Shown here piece by piece: positions 35,654 to 43,485 of a DNA stretch of 60,523 nt. The stretch is from an uncultured Clostridium sp. GTDB taxonomy: Bacteria > Bacillota > Clostridia > Lachnospirales > Lachnospiraceae. A program made the position numbers and the translations under genes. A model generated the notes under the pieces. That model ran no database searches. It had not been told where the DNA came from and worked only from the letters and a program-made list of their open reading frames with translations. The DNA is taken from positions 1 through 60,523 of the forward strand of contig USJW01000010.1 in NCBI GenBank assembly GCA_900555045.1. The letters run 5' to 3'. How positions within the stretch are numbered: position 1 is the first letter of the stretch; each line of letters opens with the position of its first letter.

Positions 35654-37546
35654 ATGGAAGACGGACGCACTCTGATCGCCCTGACGGGCTGCCCCAACAC
35701 GGGCAAAACCACCATTTTTAACGGTCTCACCGGCAGGAGGACGCCCACCGGCAACTGGGCCGGGACCACGGTGGAGCCGGCTGTGGGGGCCTACTGCTAC
35801 AGCGGGCAGAACTATCTCCTGGCGGACATTCCCGGCACAGACAGCCTGGCCGCGGGGAAGGAGTGGGAGACCCTGACCCGCGATTTTCTCCGGTCCGGCA
35901 TGGCGGACGAAATCCTGGTGGTGTGCAGCGCCTCCGCCCTGGAGCGGGGTCTCTCCTACTTAGACCGCATCCTCCGCCTGGACTGTGTCCGCGAGAGCTG
36001 CGTCCCCGTGGTGTTCTGCCTGAATCTGTGGGATGAGGCAAAAAAGCGGGAAATCGCCATCGACCTGGATCTGCTCTCGGATGTGCTGCAGATTCCGGTG
36101 GTGCCGTGCTGCGCCCACGACCCGGAGAACTTAGACGATCTCAAGGCGGCGCTCCACCACGCGTGCCACTCAGTCCGGCGCAGCCGTTTTCTCTACGAAT
36201 GCCTGGACTTTTCCCCGAAGCAGCTGGCCCGTGCCTGCCGGGGCCGCCGCCGCGCCGCCATACCCCTCTGTGAGCTGAGGCTCAGCCGCCTGGCGGCAAA
36301 TCCGGCGCTGGGCGCGCTCATTCTCTTTCTGGTCATGACCGCCCTCTGCTGGGTCACCGTGGCCCTCTCTGCCCCGCTCACCGGCCTGATTCAGGGCGGT
36401 GCCGCGCGATTATCTGTCCCGGCCGGAAGTGTTTTTTCGCGCTTGCCGCTCCCGCCCTGGCTGAAAAACTGCCTGTTCACGGGCGTACTCCATCCCCTGA
36501 TCCTGGCGGTCCCTGCGCTGCTTCCGCCCATGGCAATTTTCTTCCCGCTCCTGGCGCTCCTGGCGGAATCCGGCCTTCTGCCGCGGGCGGCTTTCGCCAT
36601 GGACCGCTGCATGAACCGCTGCCGCGCCTGTGGGCGCCAGTGCATGTGCATGGCCGTCGGCCTGGGCTGCAGCGCCAGCAGTGTGCTCAGCAGCCGCGCC
36701 ATCTTCTCCCCCCGGGAGCGCATGATGGCCATCATGACCAGCTCCCTCATCCCGTGCAGCGGGAAGTTCCCCCTTCTGGCCGCGCTTTTGCCCTTATTTT
36801 TCATGACATCGCCCGGCTCCCCGGCCCTGGCCGTCCTCGGGCGGGCCCTCCTGCTCTCCGCCGCCTTCGCGCTGGCGCTGTCGGCCAACCTGGGGCTCTC
36901 CTACCTGCTCTCCCGCACGCTGCTAAAGGGCGCCTGCTCCTCCTTTCCGCTGGAGCTGCCGTCCTTTAGGCGGCCGCGGATCCGGGCGGTGGTAAGCCGT
37001 TCCCTGTTCGACCGGGTGATCCTGGTTTTGGGGCGCATGGCCGCGGTCACGGCTCCCGCGGGGCTGGCTCTCTGGATCGCCTCACATATCTTTTTCACCG
37101 GCCCCGCAGGCGGCCCCCTCTCCCTCTTTTTCCCGGCGGGCCAAACGCGCCTAAGCCTGCTCGCCGCCGTCACCAGCCTGTTGAATCCCCTGGGCCTGCT
37201 CATGGGCCTGGACGGCGCCATCCTGTGCGGCTTTCTCATCGGGCTTGCGGCCAACGAAGCGGTTCTCCCCGCCATCATCGCCGTCTACCTGCTGGGAAGC
37301 GCGCCCCAGGCGGCCCCCTCGTCCGTCTCCCTGCTCCAATTGCTGAGCGCCCACGGGTGGACCTGGAGAACCGCGCTCTGCCTCATGGTTTTCTGCCTGT
37401 TCCACTGGCCCTGCCTCACCACCTGCCGCGTGATCCGGCGGGAAACCCGCTCCCCCTTCTGGACTGCGGCCGCCGTTCTCATGCCCACGATTCTGGGAAT
37501 CGCCCTCTGCGCCGCGCTCAACGCCCTGCTGCCCCGGCTCCTTTGA
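35654..37546 (+). CDS. FeoB-like GTPase/transporter (divergent, no adjacent feoA)
   Basis: About 630 residues. N-terminal G domain: GCPNTGKTT (G1), GNWAGTTVE (G2), DIPGTDSL (G3; FeoB norm is DLPGTYSL) and NLWD (G4; normally N-x-x-D). The membrane half has two Gate-type repeats and the Cys-containing block VGLGCSASSVLSSRAI, where FeoB typically has GFGCNVPAI. Shorter than E. coli FeoB (773 residues). The ATG at 35654 has GTGGAGG 5 bases upstream; a GTG at 35642 overlaps that site. Probably transports Fe2+ or another divalent metal, but motif drift leaves the ion uncertain. Confidence 0.8.
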   Translation: MEDGRTLIALTGCPNTGKTTIFNGLTGRRTPTGNWAGTTVEPAVGAYCYSGQNYLLADIPGTDSLAAGKEWETLTRDFLRSGMADEILVVCSASALERGLSYLDRILRLDCVRESCVPVVFCLNLWDEAKKREIAIDLDLLSDVLQIPVVPCCAHDPENLDDLKAALHHACHSVRRSRFLYECLDFSPKQLARACRGRRRAAIPLCELRLSRLAANPALGALILFLVMTALCWVTVALSAPLTGLIQGGAARLSVPAGSVFSRLPLPPWLKNCLFTGVLHPLILAVPALLPPMAIFFPLLALLAESGLLPRAAFAMDRCMNRCRACGRQCMCMAVGLGCSASSVLSSRAIFSPRERMMAIMTSSLIPCSGKFPLLAALLPLFFMTSPGSPALAVLGRALLLSAAFALALSANLGLSYLLSRTLLKGACSSFPLELPSFRRPRIRAVVSRSLFDRVILVLGRMAAVTAPAGLALWIASHIFFTGPAGGPLSLFFPAGQTRLSLLAAVTSLLNPLGLLMGLDGAILCGFLIGLAANEAVLPAIIAVYLLGSAPQAAPSSVSLLQLLSAHGWTWRTALCLMVFCLFHWPCLTTCRVIRRETRSPFWTAAAVLMPTILGIALCAALNALLPRLL

Positions 37547-37582
37547 CCGGCCAAAAAACGGCCAAAAAGTGCAATGATTTTC

Positions 37583-37611
37583 TTGACTATATTGTGCTAT
37601 TTTTCTATAAT
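37583..37611 (+). promoter_or_regulatory. Promoter of the DUF3810-type protease gene
   Basis: TTGACT (37583-37588), 17 bases, TATAAT (37606-37611), leaving a leader of about 100 bases to the ATG at 37720. Confidence 0.85.
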
Positions 37612-37719
37612 ATAGAGTAGTATTTCCATTTTTACAGACACTTTTTCAGCTCGTCCACATATTTTTTGATAAGCGTTCATATTATATGAATAATTTCATC
37701 TGCTAAAGAAGGCAAAACC

Positions 37720-38850
37720 ATGCATAAATCACAATCAGACATGACAACCATAAAGCGCCGGCGGCCCGTTCCACGGACATTGATCGCCGGAGGCGCCATG
37801 CTCCTCCCCGCAGGACTGCTGCAGCTGTGCGCGCGCAAGTGCCCCGGCTTTGGCCAGTGGTATGCGGTCGAGATATACCCCCTCATCACCGGGACGCTGG
37901 GGCGGTTCATCGGCTATTTTCCCTTCTCCGTGGTGGAGTTTGGGCTCTACGGGCTGATCCTTCTCTGCCTCATCTTTCTGGCCCGCAATTTAAAACGGCC
38001 TGCAAAGCTCCTCTGCAGCGCCTTCTGCCTGGCCTCCGCCCTGGCGCTGGTCTTCACGCTAAACTGCGGAATCAACTACTACCGGCTGCCCTTCTCCGCC
38101 CACAGCGGCCTGGAAATTCAAAAATCCTCCACCGAGGAGCTCTACAGCCTGTGCAGCTACCTGGTGGACCAAATCAACAGCACTGAGGAGAAGATGAGCG
38201 CCGTCTCCCCCTACGAGGGGCAGACGAGAGAAACTCCCCCTCCTACCTTCGGCATGCTCTACGATTACGGCACAGAGGCCCGGGCAGCCATGGAGGGGCT
38301 GGGCGACGAATTTCCGGAGCTGGGCGGCTTTTACCCGCGCCCCAAGGCCCTCCTGGTATCGCGCATTCTCTCCGTCCAGCAGTTGTGCGGCATCTACTCG
38401 CCCTTCACGGTGGAGGCCAACTACAACCGGGAGATGCCCCGCTACAACATCCCCCACACCCTCTGCCATGAGCTGTCCCACCTAAAGGGCTTCATGCGGG
38501 AGGACGAGGCCAACTTTATCGGCTACATGGCCTGCATCGGCTCCGATGACCTCCAGTTTTGCTACAGCGGCTACCTGACCGGCTGGGTCTACGCGGGGAA
38601 CGCGCTGGCCAAGGCCGACATGGACGCCTACATAGAGCTGCACAAAAAGCTTCCGCCCCAGGCCGTGGTGGACCTTGCCTACAACAACGCCTTCTGGGAC
38701 CACTTCGACGGCAAGGTGGCCGAGGCCTCCACCCGCGTCAACGACACCTACTTAAAGATGCAGAGCCAGACCGACGGGGTCAAGAGCTACGGGCGCATGG
38801 TGGACCTGATGCTGGCCTACTACCGGGAACAGCTCTCCCCGCAGGCATAG
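37720..38850 (+). CDS. DUF3810-family membrane metalloprotease
   Basis: 376 residues. Three hydrophobic segments in the first 120 residues (about 25-42, 65-90 and 98-120), then a soluble domain with the zinc motif HELSH (residues 250-254) and, downstream, EANFIGYMAC supplying a probable third ligand. This layout is that of DUF3810 proteins, predicted zincin-like peptidases facing outside the membrane. GAAGG lies 7 bases before the ATG. Substrate unknown; flanked by its own promoter and a terminator. Confidence 0.83.
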   Translation: MHKSQSDMTTIKRRRPVPRTLIAGGAMLLPAGLLQLCARKCPGFGQWYAVEIYPLITGTLGRFIGYFPFSVVEFGLYGLILLCLIFLARNLKRPAKLLCSAFCLASALALVFTLNCGINYYRLPFSAHSGLEIQKSSTEELYSLCSYLVDQINSTEEKMSAVSPYEGQTRETPPPTFGMLYDYGTEARAAMEGLGDEFPELGGFYPRPKALLVSRILSVQQLCGIYSPFTVEANYNREMPRYNIPHTLCHELSHLKGFMREDEANFIGYMACIGSDDLQFCYSGYLTGWVYAGNALAKADMDAYIELHKKLPPQAVVDLAYNNAFWDHFDGKVAEASTRVNDTYLKMQSQTDGVKSYGRMVDLMLAYYREQLSPQA

Positions 38851-38874
38851 GAGGGCGGTTCACAAAAAAACGAA

Positions 38875-38926
38875 AAAAAGCTTCCGGGGATCCCGGCCAT
38901 ACAGAGGCCTTCCCCGGAAGCTTTTT
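38875..38926. terminator. Bidirectional terminator
   Basis: A 16-bp stem pairs 38875-38890 with 38911-38926 (AAAAAGCTTCCGGGGA and complement), giving T-runs on both strands. It lies between convergent genes. Confidence 0.88.
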
Positions 38927-38946
38927 CTTCCTGTCTGCAAATGATT

Positions 38947-40902
38947 CTATCGTCTGTTTTTGTCCTTCACCAGCAGCCAGATGATCACAAATCCCACGCA
39001 CAGGATCAGCAGCTGCAGCACCGCCACCAGCCCGATCCCGCAGAGAATCAGCACGGAAATTCCCGTCTGCAGGTTCTGGGCGTCCCCGCTGTTCTCCGGC
39101 GCCTGTGTGCCGTCCGCGCCCGGCTCCAGCTGGTCTTCCTCCGAAGCCAATCCCATTTTTTCCCGAACCCGGCTGTCCAGATCGGCCAGGGCGTTCTCCT
39201 CAAAGATGTCCCCCATGCCGCACTCCTTCAGCGTCTTCCGGTAGGGGAGCTGTGTGCCCATGGCGGACAGGCTCATATACTGCTCCACCGCTCCATCCCA
39301 GTTGTAGGGAATGTCCAGCCACAGCTTTAACGCCGGGAAAGCCGACGTGCAGTAGCTGGTGTAGTACAAGGGGCTGTGAAAGAGATGGGGAACCGTATCC
39401 CAGTCGTAGCACGCGTTTCCGTCAAAGTCAAAATACCATATGTCGTAGTCGTTGGCCAGATTCCTGAACAGGCGGTTTAAATCCTCCAGCGTCATGTCCG
39501 GCTCCGCGTACACCGCTGTCTCAAACTCATCCATCATGGCCCCGGCGATGATGGAATCCAGCAGATCGGCCATCGCCTCCGCCTCCATCGCCTCCCCGGC
39601 CGCCCCAAACATGTCGTCCGAGAAGGTCATGAGCAGCATCTGCATGCCCTGGGACTGAATCTCGCTCACATCCACATACCCGTTCTGAAACAGGCTGGGC
39701 GTGGGATCGTAGTACACGGAGGCAAAGTGGCCGAACTCATGGAACACGCTCAGGTAATCCGTGTAGTCCTCCTCCTGGGTGATGAACAGGTAGCTGTCCC
39801 CGTAGAACGGCAGGCCCGTGGTAAAGCCACCGCTGCGGTTTTCCCCTTCCCCGGAGGGCTGAATGTCGTAGAGCCCGTGGAGCCGCATATAGCGAAACGC
39901 CTCCTCCAGCTCACCGCTTATCTCCCCCAAATACGGCTCCATCACGTCCAGAATCGCCTCACCGCTCTTCGGTTTTAGGTCATTTAGCGGGCTGTAGTCC
40001 ACATCCGCGTACCAGACCTCCTCCATCAGCGGCACGATGATCTCCTTGATGTCCCCGCGGATTCTCGCCATGTCCTCGGTGGTAAAATCTCTCCCGTACA
40101 CGTAGGAGTAGGCGTAGTCTGCATAGTTGTCGTACCCGTACTCCGCGGCTATCTCCACCCGCACGCGAACCAACTGGAGATAAATTTCCCCCACCGTCCG
40201 GTTCCGCTCCCGGTTCAGGGCCAACCGGACCTCGCGGTACTGATCGGAGGAGGGATCCTCCTCATTCTCGAGGCGCTCATAGGTCCACGTCTCCCCGTCC
40301 ACCTGGACCTCGTAGTCCCGGGCGGACGCCTGGTCATACTCCGCGATCAGGCTCTGCTCCCGCTCATAAAGCGCTAACAGCCCTGCGTCCAGCTTTTCAT
40401 AGTGCCGGATGGACCCGGCCATGTCCTTGCCCATCTCCTCCTCCAGCAGTGAGCCGTAAGAAGAATTTAAGGCCGCCTGGATCCCGGCAACCGCCCGGTC
40501 CGTGGCCTCAGGGTAGAGGGCCCGCAGCCGCTCCATCTCCCCGGACACCGCCGGATCCGACATATCCCGGCTGTAGGCAATATCCGCCAGGCAGGCCGCC
40601 GTCTCCATCCGGTCCACCTCCCGCAGAAGCTCCTCATACCGCTGCAAAACCGCTTCCTCCTGCCCCTCTGCGGCCGTGGCCTGGGCAAGGCGCTCCACCG
40701 CCCCGTCCATGTCGGACAGCTGGTAGGGCTCCATGGCCATCTGGGAAAAGTCTACATCCGCATGCTCCTTCGGCGGATACCAGACGGTCTCCCGCGCCGT
40801 CCCCGCGCCCTCCGCCCCATAGCAGACAGAAGACACGGCCAGCACCAACGCCGCCGCCCACGCCGCCGTGCGCTTAATCTGCCGCTTCCAGTTTCCGCCC
40901 AT
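38947..40902 (-). CDS. Secreted, membrane-anchored M3-type zinc oligopeptidase
   Basis: 651 residues. N-terminal signal peptide (about 1-30, ending VCYGAEG), a long helical domain with M3/oligoendopeptidase F resemblance, the catalytic HEFGH at 388-392, and a single C-terminal membrane helix (about 620-643) followed by KDKNRR. M3 peptidases are usually cytosolic, so an exported and anchored form is uncommon. It should cleave short peptides at the cell surface. GGGAGGG lies 7 bases before the ATG. Confidence 0.85.
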   Translation of the reverse strand: MGGNWKRQIKRTAAWAAALVLAVSSVCYGAEGAGTARETVWYPPKEHADVDFSQMAMEPYQLSDMDGAVERLAQATAAEGQEEAVLQRYEELLREVDRMETAACLADIAYSRDMSDPAVSGEMERLRALYPEATDRAVAGIQAALNSSYGSLLEEEMGKDMAGSIRHYEKLDAGLLALYEREQSLIAEYDQASARDYEVQVDGETWTYERLENEEDPSSDQYREVRLALNRERNRTVGEIYLQLVRVRVEIAAEYGYDNYADYAYSYVYGRDFTTEDMARIRGDIKEIIVPLMEEVWYADVDYSPLNDLKPKSGEAILDVMEPYLGEISGELEEAFRYMRLHGLYDIQPSGEGENRSGGFTTGLPFYGDSYLFITQEEDYTDYLSVFHEFGHFASVYYDPTPSLFQNGYVDVSEIQSQGMQMLLMTFSDDMFGAAGEAMEAEAMADLLDSIIAGAMMDEFETAVYAEPDMTLEDLNRLFRNLANDYDIWYFDFDGNACYDWDTVPHLFHSPLYYTSYCTSAFPALKLWLDIPYNWDGAVEQYMSLSAMGTQLPYRKTLKECGMGDIFEENALADLDSRVREKMGLASEEDQLEPGADGTQAPENSGDAQNLQTGISVLILCGIGLVAVLQLLILCVGFVIIWLLVKDKNRR

Positions 40903-40932
40903 AATTTTGCCCTCCCAGATAATGATAAGCCT

Positions 40933-40961
40933 ATTTTAACACAGATGGAAGGGGGTCACAA
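40933..40961 (-). promoter_or_regulatory. Promoter of the M3-type peptidase gene
   Basis: TTGTGA (40956-40961), 17 bases, TAAAAT (40933-40938), 30 bases upstream of the ATG. Confidence 0.7.
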
Positions 40962-40999
40962 GCGTTTCGTCCCCGCGGCGGCCGGGGGATGGCAGCCCG

Positions 41000-41033
41000 A
41001 AAAAAGGTCCGGTGCTCACTCATGCACCGGACC
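41000..41033 (-). terminator. Terminator of hsp20
   Basis: GGTCCGGTGC (41006-41015) pairs with GCACCGGACC (41024-41033); on the minus strand a T6 tract follows the stem. Confidence 0.88.
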
Positions 41034-41091
41034 TCATCATGCAGACAACGTTATTTTTCGCGTCGGGGATCGGGGCGAAGCGCCCCAAACT

Positions 41092-41511
41092 TTATCCCTC
41101 AATGGCGATGTACTTCTTCTCCTCTACCTGCGGTTTCGCGTCCACCTTCGGGACGGACAGCTTCAGGATACCATCCTCAAACTTGGCCTTGATGTCCTCC
41201 TCCTTCACGCCCTCGCCCACATAGAAGCTTCTGCTGCAGGAGCCCGCGTAGCGCTCGCGGCGGATGTAGCGGCCGTTCTTGTCTTTCTCGTCGCTGTTTC
41301 CGTTGGTGGAAGCGCTGATGGTCAGATATCCGTCCTTCAGCTGGGCCTTAATGTCCTCTTTCTTAAAACCAGGCATATCGATGTCCAGCTCGTAGCTGTT
41401 CTCCGCATCCCGGATATCGGTCTTCATCATCATATTCGTCTTCATTCCGCCAAACGGGAAATCCATAAAATCATCAAATAAGCTCTCTCCAAAAATACTC
41501 GGCATTAACAT
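41092..41511 (-). CDS. Small heat-shock protein, Hsp20/alpha-crystallin family
   Basis: 139 residues. The alpha-crystallin domain (about 35-130) runs from DIRDAENSYELDIDMPGFKK through EDIKAKFEDGILKLSVPK, with the short C-terminal tail carrying an I-x-I-like IAI. Cytosolic ATP-independent holdase. GGAGAG lies 7 bases before the ATG. The promoter overlaps a CIRCE element, so expression should be HrcA-controlled. Confidence 0.94.
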   Translation of the reverse strand: MLMPSIFGESLFDDFMDFPFGGMKTNMMMKTDIRDAENSYELDIDMPGFKKEDIKAQLKDGYLTISASTNGNSDEKDKNGRYIRRERYAGSCSRSFYVGEGVKEEDIKAKFEDGILKLSVPKVDAKPQVEEKKYIAIEG

Positions 41512-41625
41512 AGATCATCTCTCCTTTATCTTAAAAATATGCTTTGCCACTTATGTTTCTTTGGAACGTGGAACCGGAAGGATATCGGAAATCGCTTTCT
41601 CTGTCTCTTCCTTTGTTCTATATGT

Positions 41626-41654
41626 AATATAACACTTATTATTAGCACTGTCAA
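41626..41654 (-). promoter_or_regulatory. Promoter of hsp20
   Basis: Consensus TTGACA (41649-41654), 17 bases, TATATT (41626-41631). The -35 box lies inside the CIRCE element. Confidence 0.88.
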
Positions 41655-41668
41655 GAGGTGAGTGCTAA
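41642..41668. promoter_or_regulatory. CIRCE element (HrcA operator)
   Basis: TTAGCACTG-N9-GAGTGCTAA: 17 of the 18 conserved bases of the consensus TTAGCACTC-N9-GAGTGCTAA, with the exact 9-base spacer. It covers the hsp20 -35 box, the classic place for HrcA repression relieved by heat shock. Confidence 0.92.
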
Positions 41669-41673
41669 TTTTT

Positions 41674-42258
41674 TTATTTATTTTCCCTCACCACCCGGCA
41701 CGGATTTCCGTAGGCGACGACATTGTCCGGAATGCTCTTTGTGACAACGCTTCCGGCGCCGATCACCACATTGTCCCCGATGGTGACGCCCGGCAAAATG
41801 ATGGCTCCCCCGCCAATCCACACGTTATTTCCGATCACAACGGGGGCGGTCTGCGTCTTGCAAAATTCAAAGGAGCCGTCCTCCTTTGGCTCGCCAAACC
41901 GGTCAACGGCATTTGTCGGATGAAACGCCGTGTAGATCTGCACGTTGGGGGCGATCAGGGCATTGTCCCCGATACGGATGATATTGTCGTCCAGAAAGGT
42001 GCAATTCATGTTCACTTCACAGTTGTTTCCAAAATAGATGTTGTTGCCGTAGTCGGCGAAGAAGGGCGCGGTGATCCAGAGGTTGGCTCCCTTTCCCCCC
42101 AGCAGCTCGCCCAAAATTTTTTCTTTCTCCTGCGCGTCGGCGGAGGCCGTGTTGTTGTACGCTCTCACCAGATCCTTCGCCTTATGCCACTGTGCCAAAA
42201 GCTCCTCATCGCCGCAATCATAGAGCTGCCCCGCTAACATTTTTTCTCTTTCCGTCAT
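41674..42258 (-). CDS. maa: Maltose/galactoside O-acetyltransferase family (LbH)
   Basis: 194 residues. N-terminal Mac domain (MTEREKMLAGQLYDCGDEEL) followed by left-handed beta-helix hexapeptide repeats (IGDNALIAPNVQIYT, VIGNNVWIGGGAIILPGVTI, VVIGAGSVVTKSIPDNVVAY) with the active-site His in the FHPTN segment. Acetylates sugars from acetyl-CoA; physiological substrate uncertain. The ATG at 42258 has AGGAGG 8 bases upstream; the frame stays open upstream to 42462 but without coding character. A TATAAT box on the minus strand near 42296 could be its -10. Confidence 0.9.
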   Translation of the reverse strand: MTEREKMLAGQLYDCGDEELLAQWHKAKDLVRAYNNTASADAQEKEKILGELLGGKGANLWITAPFFADYGNNIYFGNNCEVNMNCTFLDDNIIRIGDNALIAPNVQIYTAFHPTNAVDRFGEPKEDGSFEFCKTQTAPVVIGNNVWIGGGAIILPGVTIGDNVVIGAGSVVTKSIPDNVVAYGNPCRVVRENK

Positions 42259-42342
42259 AGCCGAAACCTCCTGCCTCCATAAAATATTGTTGTTCTCATT
42301 ATACACGGTATTCCGCGCGCCGGATGTAGGCAAGTGATAACA

Positions 42343-42387
42343 CTGCCGGCCGTAAACGGCGCAGGGCAAGCTCCCTGCTTCCGGCAG
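42343..42387. repeat. Small three-way-junction palindrome
   Basis: CTGCCGG (42343-42349) pairs with CCGGCAG (42381-42387) and encloses two hairpins, CCG-TAAA-CGG and GCAGGG-CAAGCT-CCCTGC. It lies in the maa/udk divergent gap, upstream of both likely promoters. Function unknown. Confidence 0.4.
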
Positions 42388-42503
42388 GCAGCCCGGAGAA
42401 AATATCGCCCTCCCACTATACCCAAACCCTTCCATTTGTTGTATACTTATGTACGGAAACACCTGAAATACACAAAACTACACCAGAAACAGGGGGTATT
42501 CAT

Positions 42504-43124
42504 ATGAATCAGCAAAAGCCTGTGATCATCGGAATCGCCGGAGGCACCGGGTCCGGCAAGTCCACCTTTACCAACCGTCTCCGGGACGCCTTCGGGGACG
42601 AGGTCACCGTGATCTACCACGACAACTACTACCGCGCTCACGACGAGCTCCCCTTCGAGGAGCGCAAAAAGCTCAACTACGACCACCCGGACGCCTTTGA
42701 GACAGAGCTTCTGATGCAGCACCTGGAGCAGCTCAAGGAGGGCAAGGCCATCGACTGCCCCACCTACGACTACAGCAAACACAACCGGGCCCCCGGAACC
42801 GTCCGGATCGAGCCCCGTCCGGTGATCCTGCTGGAGGGAATCCTGATCCTCTTTGACGAGCGGATCCGGGATCTGCTGGACATCAAAGTCTTTGTGGACG
42901 CGGATGCGGACGAGCGGATCCTCCGAAGAATCCTGCGCGACACCAAAGAGCGCGGCCGCAGCGTAGAAAATATCGTAGATCAATACCTGACCACCGTAAA
43001 ACCCATGCACGGCCTGTTCGTAGAACCCACCCGCGTCTTCGCCGACATCATCACCAACAGCGGCATGAACGACGTCGCCTTCGACCTCATGCGCTGCAAA
43101 ATAAACGACCTGCTAGGCCGCTAA
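42504..43124 (+). CDS. udk: Uridine kinase
   Basis: 206 residues. Walker A GIAGGTGSGKST, the uridine-kinase blocks VIYHDNYYRAHDELPFEERKK and YDHPDAFETELL, and RILRDTKERGRS (lid). Phosphorylates uridine and cytidine in pyrimidine salvage, which fits the uracil permease 12 kb away, though the two are not linked. GGGGG lies 7 bases before the ATG; TATACT at 42442-42447 is a likely -10. Confidence 0.95.
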   Translation: MNQQKPVIIGIAGGTGSGKSTFTNRLRDAFGDEVTVIYHDNYYRAHDELPFEERKKLNYDHPDAFETELLMQHLEQLKEGKAIDCPTYDYSKHNRAPGTVRIEPRPVILLEGILILFDERIRDLLDIKVFVDADADERILRRILRDTKERGRSVENIVDQYLTTVKPMHGLFVEPTRVFADIITNSGMNDVAFDLMRCKINDLLGR

Positions 43125-43187
43125 ATTATCCCCCTCCCAACCCCAAAAATTCATGTGCTTGTTCTTTCCCCGCGACTGCCCAGTGGG

Positions 43188-43431
43188 TGAGAGCCGGGGG
43201 AGCGGGGGAGGGAGGTGACTGTCGGAGCGGTTCGGAGAGTCTTGGGTGCAAGGGGCGCGAAAAGTCGGGATGGCGCAGGGCGTTCAACGCCCGGAGCCAG
43301 CGGAGGCGGAGGGGCCGCCATCAGGGCGGCGCTGGAGCTCGGAGCAGTGCCCGTCTTTTCGCGCCCCTTGCGCCCTAGACTCTCCCACCGCGGAGACCTG
43401 GAACCTCCATCCCCCGCTCCCCCGGCTCTCA
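43188..43431. repeat. 244-base imperfect long inverted repeat with internal hairpins
   Basis: Outer arms 43188-43216 and 43403-43431 (29 bases) pair with about one mismatch (TGAGAGCCGGGGGAGCGGG on the left). Middle arms 43234-43269 and 43350-43385 pair at 33 of 36 positions. The centre (43270-43349) has further hairpins, including GGGCG-TTCAA-CGCCC and CCAGCG/CGCTGG. RNA from either strand would fold into one huge branched hairpin. It fills the gap between convergent udk and the metallophosphoesterase gene. Short open frames inside it lack coding signs. It may be a MITE-like element or a structured 3-prime region. Confidence 0.75.
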
Positions 43432-43449
43432 TGAACGGATGCATCCCCT

Positions 43450-43485
43450 CAAAAAAGAAAAAGTAGATACTCTCATATCTACTTT
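43450..43485 (-). terminator. Terminator of the metallophosphoesterase gene
   Basis: AAAGTAGATA and TATCTACTTT form a 10-bp stem with a 6-base loop directly at the stop codon, followed on the minus strand by TTCTTTTTT. Confidence 0.9.
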
